Notes: a model not told the origin generated them from the letters alone. Positions 44,238 through 53,442 are shown, counted from the first letter of the stretch. The stretch: 64,000 nt of DNA from an uncultured Eubacteriales bacterium (GCA_934729465.1 CAKVEP010000004.1:88462-152461), one strand, 5' to 3'. Numbers and translations: made by a program.

Positions 44238-45623
44238 ATGGAAATATTGAGTGCAGAGGAAGTTTTGTTTGCAACAGAAGGAGAGCTAGTTTGGGGAACG
44301 CTTGATGCAAAGGTTAATTCTGTTTCGATAGACAGTCGTAAGGTAAGCGAAGGAACTTTATTTGTTCCTATACACGGACAAAAAATAAATTCTCATGATT
44401 TTATTGAAGAAGTGTTAAAAAAAGGGGCTAAGATATCGCTTACGGAGGAGGAACGTGATTTTACGGGATGTGTTGGAACTATAATAAAGGTAGACAACAC
44501 AATTTTAGCATTACAAAGGTTAGCTAAATATTATAGAAATAAGTTTGATGTAACTGTAATAGGAGTTACCGGAAGTGTTGGCAAAACCACAACTAAAGAG
44601 ATGATTGCTTGCGGAATTGGAAGTAACATGGAAATTTTGAAAACAGAAGGCAATCACAACGGTCAAATAGGAGTTCCGCTCACTCTTCTTAACTTAGAGT
44701 CAAAGCATCAAGTTGCTGTTATCGAAATGGGAATAAGCGAGATAGGCGAAATGGAAAGATTAGCTGATATAGCTAATGTTGACATTGGAGTTGTAACTAA
44801 TATAGGATTATCTCATATTGAAAATTTCAAAAATATTGAAACAACGAGAGATGAAAAATTAAAGCTGGTTAAAAAGCCTGATGGCTATTACTGCTTAAAT
44901 GGAGACAACCCGATGCTAATGCAGGTTTCGGAAGACTTAAAAGATAGAGTTATATATTTCGGACTCAACGGGAAGTATGCTTACAAAGCCGAAGAGATAA
45001 GTTCAAGTGGCGGAGAAACAACGTTTGTATTAGTTACAGATGAATTTAGAGATACTGTAAAAATACCTTGTATGGGTATTCACAATGTGTATAATGCTCT
45101 TGCAGCGATAACTGTTGCGGCATTGCTTGGAATACATCTTGACGACGTGAAAAAAGGTTTGATGAATTATAAGGGTATGGCGATGAGGCAACAAATATTA
45201 AAAATAGGCGATATAACAGTGATAGATGATTCGTATAATGCGAGCCCTGATTCTGCCAAGGGAACTATTGGAATTCTTAGAAATCTGGAATCAGATGGTA
45301 AAAATATTGTTGTAATGGCAGATATGCTAGAGTTAGGGGAGAAGTCTGCTGATTTACACCATAGGCTTGGCAGATACATAGCTTTAGAAGGTGTAGATGT
45401 TTTAATAACAGTGGGAGAAATGGCTTCGTATATTGCTAAAGGCGCTGATGAAGCGGGTCAGCAAATTATAATAGAGCACTGCGAAAATAACGATGAGGCA
45501 TTCGAGAAGTTGATAAATTTATTATCTCCGGGCGACAAAGTTATGGTTAAAGGGTCAAGAGGAATGCATACGGATGTTATTGTAAAGAAATTAAAGGAAA
45601 AATATAAAAGCTACTCTGTGTAA
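44238..45623 (+). CDS. murF: UDP-MurNAc-tripeptide:D-Ala-D-Ala ligase
   Basis: 461-aa Mur ligase that adds D-Ala-D-Ala. Seen: TVIGVTGSVGKTTTKEMI (ATP loop near 110), EGNHNGQIGVPLTLL, VIEMGISEIGEMERLADIANV, TNIGLSHIE and VIDDSYNASPDS. Follows murE closely, the usual dcw-type pair, but without mraY/ftsW neighbours. The stop codon lies within the terminator loop. Confidence 0.96.
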   Translation: MEILSAEEVLFATEGELVWGTLDAKVNSVSIDSRKVSEGTLFVPIHGQKINSHDFIEEVLKKGAKISLTEEERDFTGCVGTIIKVDNTILALQRLAKYYRNKFDVTVIGVTGSVGKTTTKEMIACGIGSNMEILKTEGNHNGQIGVPLTLLNLESKHQVAVIEMGISEIGEMERLADIANVDIGVVTNIGLSHIENFKNIETTRDEKLKLVKKPDGYYCLNGDNPMLMQVSEDLKDRVIYFGLNGKYAYKAEEISSSGGETTFVLVTDEFRDTVKIPCMGIHNVYNALAAITVAALLGIHLDDVKKGLMNYKGMAMRQQILKIGDITVIDDSYNASPDSAKGTIGILRNLESDGKNIVVMADMLELGEKSADLHHRLGRYIALEGVDVLITVGEMASYIAKGADEAGQQIIIEHCENNDEAFEKLINLLSPGDKVMVKGSRGMHTDVIVKKLKEKYKSYSV

Positions 45624-45638
45624 GAGTAGCTTTTATTT
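45606..45638. terminator. Terminator overlapping the murF stop
   Basis: AAAAGCTACTCT (45606-45617) / AGAGTAGCTTTT (45623-45634), perfect 12-bp stem whose loop contains the murF TAA; T-rich on the right, A-rich on the left so it may also stop the convergent 54-aa gene. Confidence 0.85.
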
Positions 45639-45642
45639 ACGC

Positions 45643-45807
45643 TTATTGTATTGAGGATTCTAAATATTCTTCTAATTCTTTGTCTTCTTTTTTTCTCTTT
45701 CTGTCCAGAAAAAGAACTACAGCAACAGTAGCTGAAGCAATAGTTGCAATGGCAGCTAAAATACCAATTATTATCCCCAATCCACAATTATTAGATTCTT
45801 TTTTCAT
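45643..45807 (-). CDS. 54-aa single-span membrane protein
   Basis: ATG at 45807 with GGGGTG 7-8 bases ahead; stop TAA at 45645-45643. The product starts MKKESNNC, has one membrane helix (GLGIIIGILAAIATIASATVAVVLFL) followed by DRKRKKEDKELEEYLESSIQ, so an N-out/C-in small protein with a basic then acidic tail. The cysteine just before the helix is in no clear lipobox. Function unknown; no neighbour on the same strand. Confidence 0.72.
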   Translation of the reverse strand: MKKESNNCGLGIIIGILAAIATIASATVAVVLFLDRKRKKEDKELEEYLESSIQ

Positions 45808-45892
45808 ATTAAAACACCCCAATCAAAAATGTATCTTTATATATTATACATATAATAAAAGATGTAAGTCAATTAAAAGATGAGAAAAATTT

Positions 45893-47761
45893 TTATATTT
45901 TAGGATTATTTTCAGACAAATTTGTTTGAGAATCACCAAAGTATATATTGTACCAAACAATAAATATATAAATAGTCCATATTTTTCTACTGTTATCCCA
46001 TTTACCGTTGAAATGTTCGTTAAGAAGATTCACTAAATACTCGCAATTAAAGAATTTTTTAGCGGTTTTAGAGTAAAAAGCTTCCTTAACAATGTTGTAG
46101 TATTTTTTGTCTTTTAGCCAAACCCTCGTTGGAACAGGGAATCCGAGTTTTTTCTTTTCAGCGGTGTCTTTTGGTAGGTGCTTCATGGCAGCCATGCGCA
46201 AAGCATATTTAGTGTTTTCCTTAGGAGTTTTCAATTTAGTGGGGAGAGATGCCGCAACTTTAAACACTTCTATATCTAGGAACGGTACTCTTAATTCTAA
46301 GGAGTTTGCCATACTCATTCTATCTGCTTTTAGTAGAATATCTCCAACCATCCAAAGATTTATGTCTAAATATTGCATTTTAGTAACATCATCATAATCC
46401 TTAGCACGTTCATAAAATGGTTTGCATAAATCTTGAGGTCTGGTTGCGAGGGAAGGGTTACTAAGCAATTGTTGCTTGTCTTCCTTGGAGAACATGAATG
46501 CATTACCTATAAATTTATCTTCCACCTTATTTTCGCCACGGATGATAAATCCACGTCCTTTAAAATTGAACGGAATAGCTTTAACGATTTTGGCTAATGC
46601 ACTACGCACACATTGAGGCAATATTTTTTGATAATTCTTAAAAACTCTTGGTTGGTCATATATGGTGTACCCGCCGAATAATTCGTCTGCGCCTTCTCCC
46701 GATAATACTACTTTAACATAATTACTTGCAAGCTGTGCCACAAAATATAACGCTATACAAGAAGGGTCAGCAAGAGGTTGGTCCATAAAGTATTGAACCT
46801 TAGGGATAGAACTCCAAAATTCATCTGAAGATATTAATTTTGAATGATGCTCAACTCCGATTTTAGAAGACAAATTTTTTGCCCAACTTATTTCATTGTA
46901 TTTTTGACCGAAATCAAAACCAACAGTAAAAGTTTTTTGACCTTCAAAGTAAGAAGAAACGTAGCTCGAATCAACGCCGCTTGACAAGAAACAACCAACT
47001 TCAACATCGCTGATTTTATGAGCGTTTACAGAATTTTCAAAAACCTTTTCGATTTTATCAGTTGCTTGTTCGAGTGTCATATTCTCGTCAGGGTGAAATT
47101 TAGGTTCAAAATATCTTTCAGTGGTAACTTGTCCGTCCTTATACCACAGATAATGACCCGGAAGTAAACAATACACGCCTTCAAAAAAGGTTTCCGGCGG
47201 CACAACATATTGGAACGACAAATAATTATCCAAAGCCTTGTAATTAAATTTTTTCTCGAAAGTCGGGAAAGAAATTATGCTTTTTATTTCAGAACCATAA
47301 ACGAAGTTGTCTCCTATTTTGGCGTAGTGAAGAGGCTTTATTCCAAAGAAATCTCTTGCTAAAAATAAGCTTTTGTCTTTCCTGTTCCATATAGCAAAAG
47401 CAAACATACCTCTTAATTTGTTAAGCAGTTCAGGACCCCACTCTTCAAAACCGTGAAGCAAGACTTCAGAGTCAGAGCTGGTATAGAAAATATGATTTTT
47501 TTCAATAAGTTGCTCACGCAATTCCTTGTAGTTATAAATTTCACCGTTGAAAGTGAGAACGAGAGTGTTATCCTCATTATACAAAGGCTGATTTCCGTTT
47601 TCCAAATCTATAATACTTAGCCTTCTAAAGCCCATAGAAATATCGTTATCAACGAAAAATCCAACGCTATCAGGACCTCTATGAGTAATTAAATCGGTCA
47701 TTTTTTCAAGAGCTTTATTACGGTCGATGACCTCACCGGTGAATCCACAAAGTCCACACAT
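45893..47761 (-). CDS. asnB: Asparagine synthase (glutamine-hydrolysing)
   Basis: Class B enzyme making asparagine from aspartate, ATP and glutamine. 622 aa. Cys2 (MCGLCGF) is the Ntn glutaminase nucleophile; the first domain continues HRGPDS, NGEIYNYKELRE; the synthetase domain has the PP-loop GCFLSSGVDSSYV near 255 and VVLSGEGADELFGGY. GGAGGA 6 bases ahead fixes ATG 47761. Monocistronic. No T-box seen ahead. Confidence 0.95.
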   Translation of the reverse strand: MCGLCGFTGEVIDRNKALEKMTDLITHRGPDSVGFFVDNDISMGFRRLSIIDLENGNQPLYNEDNTLVLTFNGEIYNYKELREQLIEKNHIFYTSSDSEVLLHGFEEWGPELLNKLRGMFAFAIWNRKDKSLFLARDFFGIKPLHYAKIGDNFVYGSEIKSIISFPTFEKKFNYKALDNYLSFQYVVPPETFFEGVYCLLPGHYLWYKDGQVTTERYFEPKFHPDENMTLEQATDKIEKVFENSVNAHKISDVEVGCFLSSGVDSSYVSSYFEGQKTFTVGFDFGQKYNEISWAKNLSSKIGVEHHSKLISSDEFWSSIPKVQYFMDQPLADPSCIALYFVAQLASNYVKVVLSGEGADELFGGYTIYDQPRVFKNYQKILPQCVRSALAKIVKAIPFNFKGRGFIIRGENKVEDKFIGNAFMFSKEDKQQLLSNPSLATRPQDLCKPFYERAKDYDDVTKMQYLDINLWMVGDILLKADRMSMANSLELRVPFLDIEVFKVAASLPTKLKTPKENTKYALRMAAMKHLPKDTAEKKKLGFPVPTRVWLKDKKYYNIVKEAFYSKTAKKFFNCEYLVNLLNEHFNGKWDNSRKIWTIYIFIVWYNIYFGDSQTNLSENNPKI

Positions 47762-47900
47762 GACATTTCCTCCAATAAAATTAAATCTTAAAAATATGTT
47801 TATAAGTTTATTTTAAGTAACTTAAATACAGCTTTAGTATACCATGAAAATATGTGGGATACAATATATCTATGGCTCATAACAATAATTTAATTTTATA

Positions 47901-47928
47901 TTGAATAAACGTATGTTTATGGTAAAAT
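47901..47928 (+). promoter_or_regulatory. Promoter of ispE
   Basis: TTGAAT (47901-47906), 16-bp spacer ending TGG, TAAAAT (47923-47928), an extended -10. The ATG at 47927 lies within this -10 and so is unlikely to be the ispE start. Confidence 0.65.
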
Positions 47929-47956
47929 GAATACAAATAACTTAGTAATTATGGTG

Positions 47957-48832
47957 ATGAAATTGAAAGTAAATTTATTATCTCCTGCAAAAATTAATCT
48001 AGGGCTTGAAATATTGGGCAAACGCAGCGATGGGTACCACGAAGTGGACATGGTTATGCAGACTGTGGGATTGTTTGATGAGATTTGTGTTGAAGAAAGG
48101 GAAGATAAAAAAATCAATGTGACTATAAATAGAGATGTGGGTTGTGATTCAAAAGAGAATATAGCATATAAATCAGCGAAAAAATTTTTTGAATACACTA
48201 AAATAAATGGTAAAGGCGTGGACATACATATTAATAAAAATATTCCGATATGCGCAGGGTTAGCTGGGGGAAGTAGTGATGGCGCTGCAGTGGTAGTAGG
48301 CATGAATAATGTTTTTAACACGAATCTTACGCAAAGTGAAATACTAAAAATATGTGAAAAAATAGGTGCGGACGTTCCATTTTGTGTACTTGGTGGAACC
48401 GCAAGAGCTACCGGAATTGGTACTACCTTAACTAAGATAAATTCTTTAGATGAGATTCAAGTTGTTATTGTGAAACCTAGTTTGAGCATATCAACGAGAG
48501 AAGCCTATAGTAAAATAGACAATTCTGAATTGTTGAATGCTAACAGGACGAACGATTTAGTAAAAGCTATCGAAGAGGGAAGCACAATCAAGATAATTAG
48601 TAGTGTGTTTAACCGCTTTGAAGAGGTTAACGGTATATCTGAAGTTAAGCAGATAAAAAAGGTCTTAAGAGATAACGGGGCAGAAGTGGCGTGTATGAGC
48701 GGCAGCGGACCAAGCGTTTTTGGTTTGTTTTGGGAAAAGGATAAAGCAAATGCAGCGTTTAAAGAATTAAGAAGGAGTAATTCAGAAGTCTTTTTATGTA
48801 AAACCATAAATTATGGGGTGAAAATAATATAA
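47957..48832 (+). CDS. ispE: 4-diphosphocytidyl-2-C-methyl-D-erythritol kinase
   Basis: GHMP kinase of the MEP isoprenoid pathway. About 291 aa. Seen: SPAKINLGLEILGKRSDGYHEVDMVMQ, the ATP loop PICAGLAGGSSDGAAV and the C-terminal CMSGSGPSVFGLF. ATG 47957 gives the family-standard N-terminus MKLKVN; ATG 47951 and TTG 47963 are alternatives, while 47927 overlaps the promoter. Isolated from other MEP genes. Confidence 0.94.
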   Translation: MKLKVNLLSPAKINLGLEILGKRSDGYHEVDMVMQTVGLFDEICVEEREDKKINVTINRDVGCDSKENIAYKSAKKFFEYTKINGKGVDIHINKNIPICAGLAGGSSDGAAVVVGMNNVFNTNLTQSEILKICEKIGADVPFCVLGGTARATGIGTTLTKINSLDEIQVVIVKPSLSISTREAYSKIDNSELLNANRTNDLVKAIEEGSTIKIISSVFNRFEEVNGISEVKQIKKVLRDNGAEVACMSGSGPSVFGLFWEKDKANAAFKELRRSNSEVFLCKTINYGVKII

Positions 48833-48916
48833 AAGTAAGTGCTAGCAAATATTTTGTTAGCATATTTTATTTTTGAAATAAAATATTTAAAAAATGAAAA
48901 AATTTTACAAAAACAC

Positions 48917-48957
48917 TTGACATTATATATATATATAATGTACATGTAATCGATTAC
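48917..48957 (+). promoter_or_regulatory. LRR gene promoter region with palindromic site
   Basis: TTGACA (48917-48922), an AT dinucleotide run, and the perfect 12-bp palindrome GTAATCGATTAC (48946-48957), a likely operator. The -10 is unclear (TACATG at 18 bp spacing). The mirror copy has TGTCAA at 53523-53528 and the palindrome at 53488-53499. Confidence 0.55.
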
Positions 48958-49002
48958 GAAATATATAATTTAAAAATAAATATTGAGAAAGGATGATTGA
49001 TT

Positions 49003-49605
49003 ATGTCAGATTACAAATTAATATGTGCTATTAAAGATAACGTAAAAAATGCTCTTATTATACCGGGAGACGCAGTTAATGATAATATAAAGAAGAAAGA
49101 AATCAAAGAAATTATAATTCCAAATGGATTAAAAGCAATAAGAGGTAGTTTTTCAGGCTGGGGTTTTGAAACTATAACAATTCCGAATAGTGTGGAACTT
49201 ATAGCGATGGATGTATTTAGCGCATGCCCAAACCTTGAAAAAATTGAAGTAGCGAAGGGCAATAATAAAATAACAATGGAGTCGAGTTCTTTTAAGGAGT
49301 GCAAAAACCTTAAAAATTTGAGCATATATAGTAATGACGCTTTAATAGGTTCGAGGGCTTTTGAGGACTGCAAAAAACTTGAAACTGTGGTCATAAAGGG
49401 TGCTAACGCTAACATATGTAATCATGTTTTTGCTAACTGCGAAAACCTTAAAACTGTGATCATAAAGGGTGCTAACGTTAACATAGAAAGTAAAGCTTTT
49501 GTGGGCTGCAAAAACCTTAAAACTTTAAGCATACCTGAGAATGCAGAAGTTGCAGAAGATGCATTTTCCGGTTGTGATAAAGTGCCTGACAAATATAAAA
49601 AATAA
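49003..49605 (+). CDS. BspA-type leucine-rich-repeat protein, copy 1
   Basis: 200 aa from ATG 49003 (AAAGGATG 7 bases ahead). After an N-terminal MSDYKLICAIKDNVKNAL come LRR_5-type repeats of about 23 residues: AFEDCKKLETVVIKGANANI, FANCENLKTVIIKGANVNI, FVGCKNLKTLSIPENAEV, each with F..C..L.....I. No signal peptide or anchor, so cytosolic or non-classically exported. It is nearly the same as the copy at 52840-53442, from which it differs mainly in the first half. BspA-like LRRs often mediate protein-protein or surface contacts; role here unknown. Confidence 0.85.
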   Translation: MSDYKLICAIKDNVKNALIIPGDAVNDNIKKKEIKEIIIPNGLKAIRGSFSGWGFETITIPNSVELIAMDVFSACPNLEKIEVAKGNNKITMESSSFKECKNLKNLSIYSNDALIGSRAFEDCKKLETVVIKGANANICNHVFANCENLKTVIIKGANVNIESKAFVGCKNLKTLSIPENAEVAEDAFSGCDKVPDKYKK

Positions 49606-49650
49606 AATTAAATAACGTAATTACATAAAAAGTTAGATAAGAATAAATCT

Positions 49651-49678
49651 AAAAGGAACCCAAAAAGGTTCCTTTTTT
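49651..49678 (+). terminator. GGAACC terminator, copy 1
   Basis: AAAAGGAACC / GGTTCCTTTT, 6-base loop and T-run. Part of the inverted duplication and related to two further hairpins at 52761 and 53621. Confidence 0.88.
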
Positions 49679-49706
49679 ATTGCAAAAATTAAGTAAAAAT
49701 TTCTAA

Positions 49707-50843
49707 TTATTCTTCGGATAAGGTCCATTTTAAGGTTAATTCTTTGCTCCCTCTTCTTACTGTCACCTTTACGATGTCTCCGGCAGTATGCTTCTTTATC
49801 GCACTTTCAAACTCAGATACTGTTTGTATACTTTCCGAGTCTACCGACAATATAAAATCATTCTCTTTAAATCCGGCTTTTGAAGCGTTCGTATTCTGAG
49901 GAACTTTAGTAACTAAAACTCCCGTTCCCTTAACATTATACATATTAGCAACCTGCTCCGACGCTATATCCACTAACGATATCTCTGTTTTTATGCTCCC
50001 TTTTATATATCCATTTTCTTTTATCTCTTTTATAAACGGTTTCACATTATCTATCGGTATGGCAAAGCCTATCCCTTCGACCCCTGAACCGCTCGACTTT
50101 GCAACCACTATCCCAACGACCTCTCCCTTACTGTTAAATATTCCGCCACCTGAATTTCCCGGATTTATTAGTGCATTGGTTTGCAGTAAATTCATGGTTT
50201 CTCCATTTATTGTTATATTTCTGCTAAGCGAACTTATTATTCCGTTTGTAACGGTTCCTCCAAGTTGTCCTAAGGGGTTTCCTATTGCCACCACTTCTTC
50301 TCCCAGATTTAACGATGATGAGTTTCCTAAAGACGTCGCTTTTAAGCCGTTAGCATCAATCTTTATCATGGCTATATCAAGAGATGAAGATTTTCCAACC
50401 ACTTTAGCTTCGTACGTGTTTTTATTATTAAGAGTGACAGTAATTTTGTTTGCCCCCGAAACAACATGAACATTAGTTATTATATAACCGTCTTCAGATA
50501 CTATTACCCCGCTCCCAGCTCCGGAAGATATATATTGTTTCATAAGCTGGTTGGTTTTTACAGTTTCTGTTGAAATCTCCACAACACTATCCGTTGCAAT
50601 ATTCGCCACGTTGACTACAGATAATTTATCATCAGTCTGAACATAAGAATTTAAACCTGATGAAGTTTCGTTTTGTTTGTTAGATTTATCACTCATATAA
50701 CTTGCTCCGAGCATTCCTCCGCCTATTCCTAATACCGCTGAAGAAACAACTAGTATTAAGCTCACATAAAGCATAGTCTTTTTTTGTATGTACTCCTCGC
50801 CAAAATTCATTTTACTTCTAAAATTAAAATCATTTATATTCAT
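49707..50843 (-). CDS. htrA: HtrA/DegP-type S1C serine protease
   Basis: Membrane-anchored quality-control protease, 378 aa from ATG 50843 (GGGGGA 7 bases ahead). One N-terminal helix (MLYVSLILVVSSAVLGIGGGMLGA), a chymotrypsin-like domain with His in ITNVHVVSGA, Asp in LDIAMIKID and Ser in NPGNSGGGIF, then one PDZ domain (GTGVLVTKVPQNTNASKAGF...). It acts at the outer face of the membrane on misfolded proteins. Divergent from nifS. Confidence 0.95.
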   Translation of the reverse strand: MNINDFNFRSKMNFGEEYIQKKTMLYVSLILVVSSAVLGIGGGMLGASYMSDKSNKQNETSSGLNSYVQTDDKLSVVNVANIATDSVVEISTETVKTNQLMKQYISSGAGSGVIVSEDGYIITNVHVVSGANKITVTLNNKNTYEAKVVGKSSSLDIAMIKIDANGLKATSLGNSSSLNLGEEVVAIGNPLGQLGGTVTNGIISSLSRNITINGETMNLLQTNALINPGNSGGGIFNSKGEVVGIVVAKSSGSGVEGIGFAIPIDNVKPFIKEIKENGYIKGSIKTEISLVDIASEQVANMYNVKGTGVLVTKVPQNTNASKAGFKENDFILSVDSESIQTVSEFESAIKKHTAGDIVKVTVRRGSKELTLKWTLSEE

Positions 50844-51000
50844 AAAGTATCCCCCTTTAACATTTATCGTAAATACATTATACACTATTTCAATTAAATT
50901 TGTTGAATAATTCTTCGATTTATTGGAATATTTATAATAATTTAAGAATTATAAATAATTAAAATATTATAATCATAAAAAACTGTTTTTATATGTTCTA

Positions 51001-51029
51001 TTGAAACGAATAAAAAATAGGTGTATCAT
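51001..51029 (+). promoter_or_regulatory. Promoter of nifS-nifU
   Basis: TTGAAA (51001-51006), 17-bp spacer, TATCAT (51024-51029). No IscR-type gene or obvious IscR site is seen. Confidence 0.65.
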
Positions 51030-51073
51030 AATAAGTATGGATAATTATTTTAAATTTAAGAGGTGATTTTTTA

Positions 51074-52258
51074 ATGAAACATTTCGTATATGCAGACAAT
51101 GCTGCTACTACTGCTGTTTCAGAACAGGTTTTAAATGCTATGATGCCATTTTTTAAGGATAATTACGGAAATCCTTCAAGTTTGTATAGTATCGGCAGAA
51201 ACGCTAAAAAAGCTGTGGAGCTTGCAAGAGAGACTGTCGCTAAGTGTATAAACGCAGACCCTAGAGAAATATTCTTCACTTCCGGAGGAAGCGAATCTGA
51301 TAACTGGGCTATCAAAGGTATTGCTATGGAACAATCTAAAAAAGGTAAAAAACACATAATTACCTCAACCATAGAACACCACGCTGTTTTACATTCCGTT
51401 GAATGGCTCGAAAAACAAGGCTTTGATGTTACTTATATAAAAGTCGGGGAAAATGGAATTGTAAATCCTCAAGACGTTGAAAATGCTATCACAGAAAATA
51501 CTGCTTTAGTTACAATAATGTATGCTAACAACGAAATAGGAACTATCCAACCTATTTCAGAAATAGGCGCTATATGTAGAAAGAAAAACGTACCTTTCCA
51601 CACAGACGCCGTTCAAGCAATAGGAAATGTTGAGATAGATGTTAAGGCTCAAAATATAGATATGTTGTCTTTATCAGCACATAAATTTCATGGTCCTAAG
51701 GGAATCGGCGCTCTCTACGTTAGAAAAGGAATCAGACTCGGAAGTTTTATCCACGGTGGAGCTCAAGAAAGAGGGCTAAGAGCAAGCACAGAAAATGTCG
51801 CTGGGATAGTAGGTTTAGCCACCGCTATGGAAATTGCCTGTTCAAACATAGAAGCAAAACGCAAAAAATTATCCGCTATGAGAGACAGGCTTATCGAAAA
51901 CGCTCTTAAAATAAATAGAGCAAGGCTTAACGGTGACCCGGTTAAAAGACTTCCAGGAAACGTAAATTTATGTTTTGAGGGGATAGAAGGAGAGTCACTC
52001 CTCCTGATGCTCGACATGAAAGGAATTTGTGCATCTTCCGGCTCTGCCTGTACATCAGGGTCCTTAGACCCAAGCCATGTACTTTTGGCAATCGGACTTC
52101 CTCATGAAATCGCTCACGGCTCTTTAAGAATTTCTTTAGGAGACAACAACACCGAGCAAGACATAGACTATATTATTGAAACCCTTCCACCTATAATAGA
52201 ACGTTTAAGAAGTATGTCGCCTTTGTGGGAGAGAATTATAAAAAACGAAAAAATGTAA
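51074..52258 (+). CDS. nifS: Cysteine desulfurase (NifS/IscS-type)
   Basis: 394-aa PLP enzyme that takes sulfur from cysteine for Fe-S assembly. Seen: YADNAATTAVSEQV, FTSGGSESDNWAIKG, EHHAVLHS, the PLP-Lys in SLSAHKFHGPKGIGAL and the catalytic-loop Cys in CASSGSACTSGSLDPSHVL. Group I desulfurase with extended loop. Directly followed by its scaffold partner, the two-gene ISC set common in clostridia. Confidence 0.96.
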   Translation: MKHFVYADNAATTAVSEQVLNAMMPFFKDNYGNPSSLYSIGRNAKKAVELARETVAKCINADPREIFFTSGGSESDNWAIKGIAMEQSKKGKKHIITSTIEHHAVLHSVEWLEKQGFDVTYIKVGENGIVNPQDVENAITENTALVTIMYANNEIGTIQPISEIGAICRKKNVPFHTDAVQAIGNVEIDVKAQNIDMLSLSAHKFHGPKGIGALYVRKGIRLGSFIHGGAQERGLRASTENVAGIVGLATAMEIACSNIEAKRKKLSAMRDRLIENALKINRARLNGDPVKRLPGNVNLCFEGIEGESLLLMLDMKGICASSGSACTSGSLDPSHVLLAIGLPHEIAHGSLRISLGDNNTEQDIDYIIETLPPIIERLRSMSPLWERIIKNEKM

Positions 52259-52270
52259 AGGAGTAATTTT

Positions 52271-52711
52271 ATGGCTTATAGTGAAAAAGTTATGGACCAT
52301 TTTGCAAACCCAAGAAACGTTGGTGAAATTGAGAATGCTGATGGCGTTGGAGAAGTCGGGAACCCAAAGTGTGGGGACATTATGAAAATGTATTTAAAAA
52401 TAAATAACGGAGTTATTGAAGACGTGAAATTTAAAACTTTCGGTTGTGGAGCCGCTATCGCTACTAGCTCTATGGCTACGGAGCTAATTAAAGGCAAGAC
52501 AATCGAAGAAGCTTTGAAAGTGTCAAATAAAGCCGTTATGGAAGCTTTGGACGGTCTTCCGCCGGTAAAAGTACATTGTTCTGTTTTGGCTGAACAAGCT
52601 ATTAAATCTGCGCTTTCCGACTACTACACTAAAAATGGCATTGACCCTGAACCGATAGTTGGACATATAACAAGCTGTAGCGAACATTCGCATTGTGGCT
52701 GCGAGCAATAA
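52271..52711 (+). CDS. nifU: Iron-sulfur cluster scaffold (NifU/IscU N-terminal type)
   Basis: 146 aa, IscU-like scaffold that builds [2Fe-2S] and [4Fe-4S] clusters with NifS. Three ligand cysteines: NPKCGDIMKMYL, KTFGCGAAIATSSM and VHCSVLAEQAI. The C-terminus adds SCSEHSHCGCEQ, an extra Cys/His tail of unknown use; it lacks the NifU ferredoxin and Nfu domains, so it is an IscU-length protein. 12 bp after nifS with AGGAG. Confidence 0.94.
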   Translation: MAYSEKVMDHFANPRNVGEIENADGVGEVGNPKCGDIMKMYLKINNGVIEDVKFKTFGCGAAIATSSMATELIKGKTIEEALKVSNKAVMEALDGLPPVKVHCSVLAEQAIKSALSDYYTKNGIDPEPIVGHITSCSEHSHCGCEQ

Positions 52712-52718
52712 AACAAAG

Positions 52719-52755
52719 TTATAACCATGTCTATATAGATGTGGTTATAATTTTT
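52719..52755 (+). terminator. Terminator of nifS-nifU
   Basis: TTATAACCA / TGGTTATAA, perfect 9-bp stem followed by TTTTT. Its T-run overlaps the edge of the right copy of the inverted duplication. Confidence 0.75.
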
Positions 52756-52760
52756 GCAAT

Positions 52761-52790
52761 AAAAAAGGAACCTTTTTGGGTTCCTTTTAG
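52761..52790 (-). terminator. GGAACC terminator, copy 2
   Basis: AAAAGGAACC / GGTTCCTTTT stem, in the opposite orientation to copy 1; serves the LRR copy 2 gene. Confidence 0.85.
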
Positions 52791-52839
52791 ATTTATGCTT
52801 ATCTAACTTTTTATGTAATTACGTTATTTAATTTTATCG

Positions 52840-53442
52840 TTAGCATTTATATTTTTGAGGCACTTTATCACAATCGGAAAATGCATATTCTGCAACTTCT
52901 GCATTCTCAGGTATGCTTAAAGTTTTAAGGTTTTTGCAGCCATGAAAAGCATTATTTTGTATGTTAACGTTAGTACCCTTTATGATCACAGTTTTAAGGT
53001 TTTCGCAGTTAGCAAAAACATGATTACATATGTTAGCGTTAGCACCCTTTATGACCACAGTTTCAAGTTTTTTGCAGTCCTCAAAAGCCCTCGAACCTAT
53101 TATAGCGTCATTACTATATATGCTCAAATTTTCAAGGTTTGGGCAGAACGAAAAAGCAAACACCTCCATTGATATTTTATTATTGCCCTTCGCTACTTCA
53201 ATTTTTTCAAGGTTTGGGCATCCTTGAAATGCACGTTCCCTTATAAGTTCCACACTACTCGGAATTGTTATAGTTTCAAAACCCCAGCCTGCAAAACTAT
53301 TGCCGCCTATTGATTTTAATCCATTTGGAATTATAATTTCATTGATTTCTTCCGTCTTTACATTATCCGCAGCGCGTCCCGGTATATTAATAGCATCTTT
53401 TACGTTATCTTTAATAGCACATATTAATTTGCAATCTGACAT
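52840..53442 (-). CDS. BspA-type leucine-rich-repeat protein, copy 2
   Basis: 200 aa from ATG 53442 with AAAGGATG ahead as in copy 1. N-terminus MSDCKLICAIKDNVKDAI, then LRR_5 units such as AFQGCPNLEKIEVAKGNN, AFEDCKKLETVVIKGANANI, FANCENLKTVIIKGTNVNI, AFHGCKNLKTLSIPENAEV. The central repeats are identical to copy 1 while the first part and the last residues vary, hinting at gene conversion in the centre. Same promoter and palindrome as copy 1. Function unknown. Confidence 0.85.
   Translation of the reverse strand: MSDCKLICAIKDNVKDAINIPGRAADNVKTEEINEIIIPNGLKSIGGNSFAGWGFETITIPSSVELIRERAFQGCPNLEKIEVAKGNNKISMEVFAFSFCPNLENLSIYSNDAIIGSRAFEDCKKLETVVIKGANANICNHVFANCENLKTVIIKGTNVNIQNNAFHGCKNLKTLSIPENAEVAEYAFSDCDKVPQKYKC

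Larger units (their letters stand above)
48881..49691 (+). repeat. Left copy of a ~0.8-kb inverted duplication
   Basis: From upstream AAATATTTAAAAAAT through promoter, LRR gene and GGAACC terminator to GCAAAAATT, this matches the reverse complement of about 52748-53564. Upstream and downstream sequences diverge abruptly outside it. Confidence 0.85.

Noticed and set aside
45680..45883. Rightward ORF opposite the 54-aa gene
   Set aside because: It is the complement of a better-supported small gene with SD and membrane helix; the + frame lacks an RBS.
47927..47956. Longer ispE start at ATG 47927
   Set aside because: The ATG lies inside a probable -10 element and has no SD; the family N-terminus begins at 47957.
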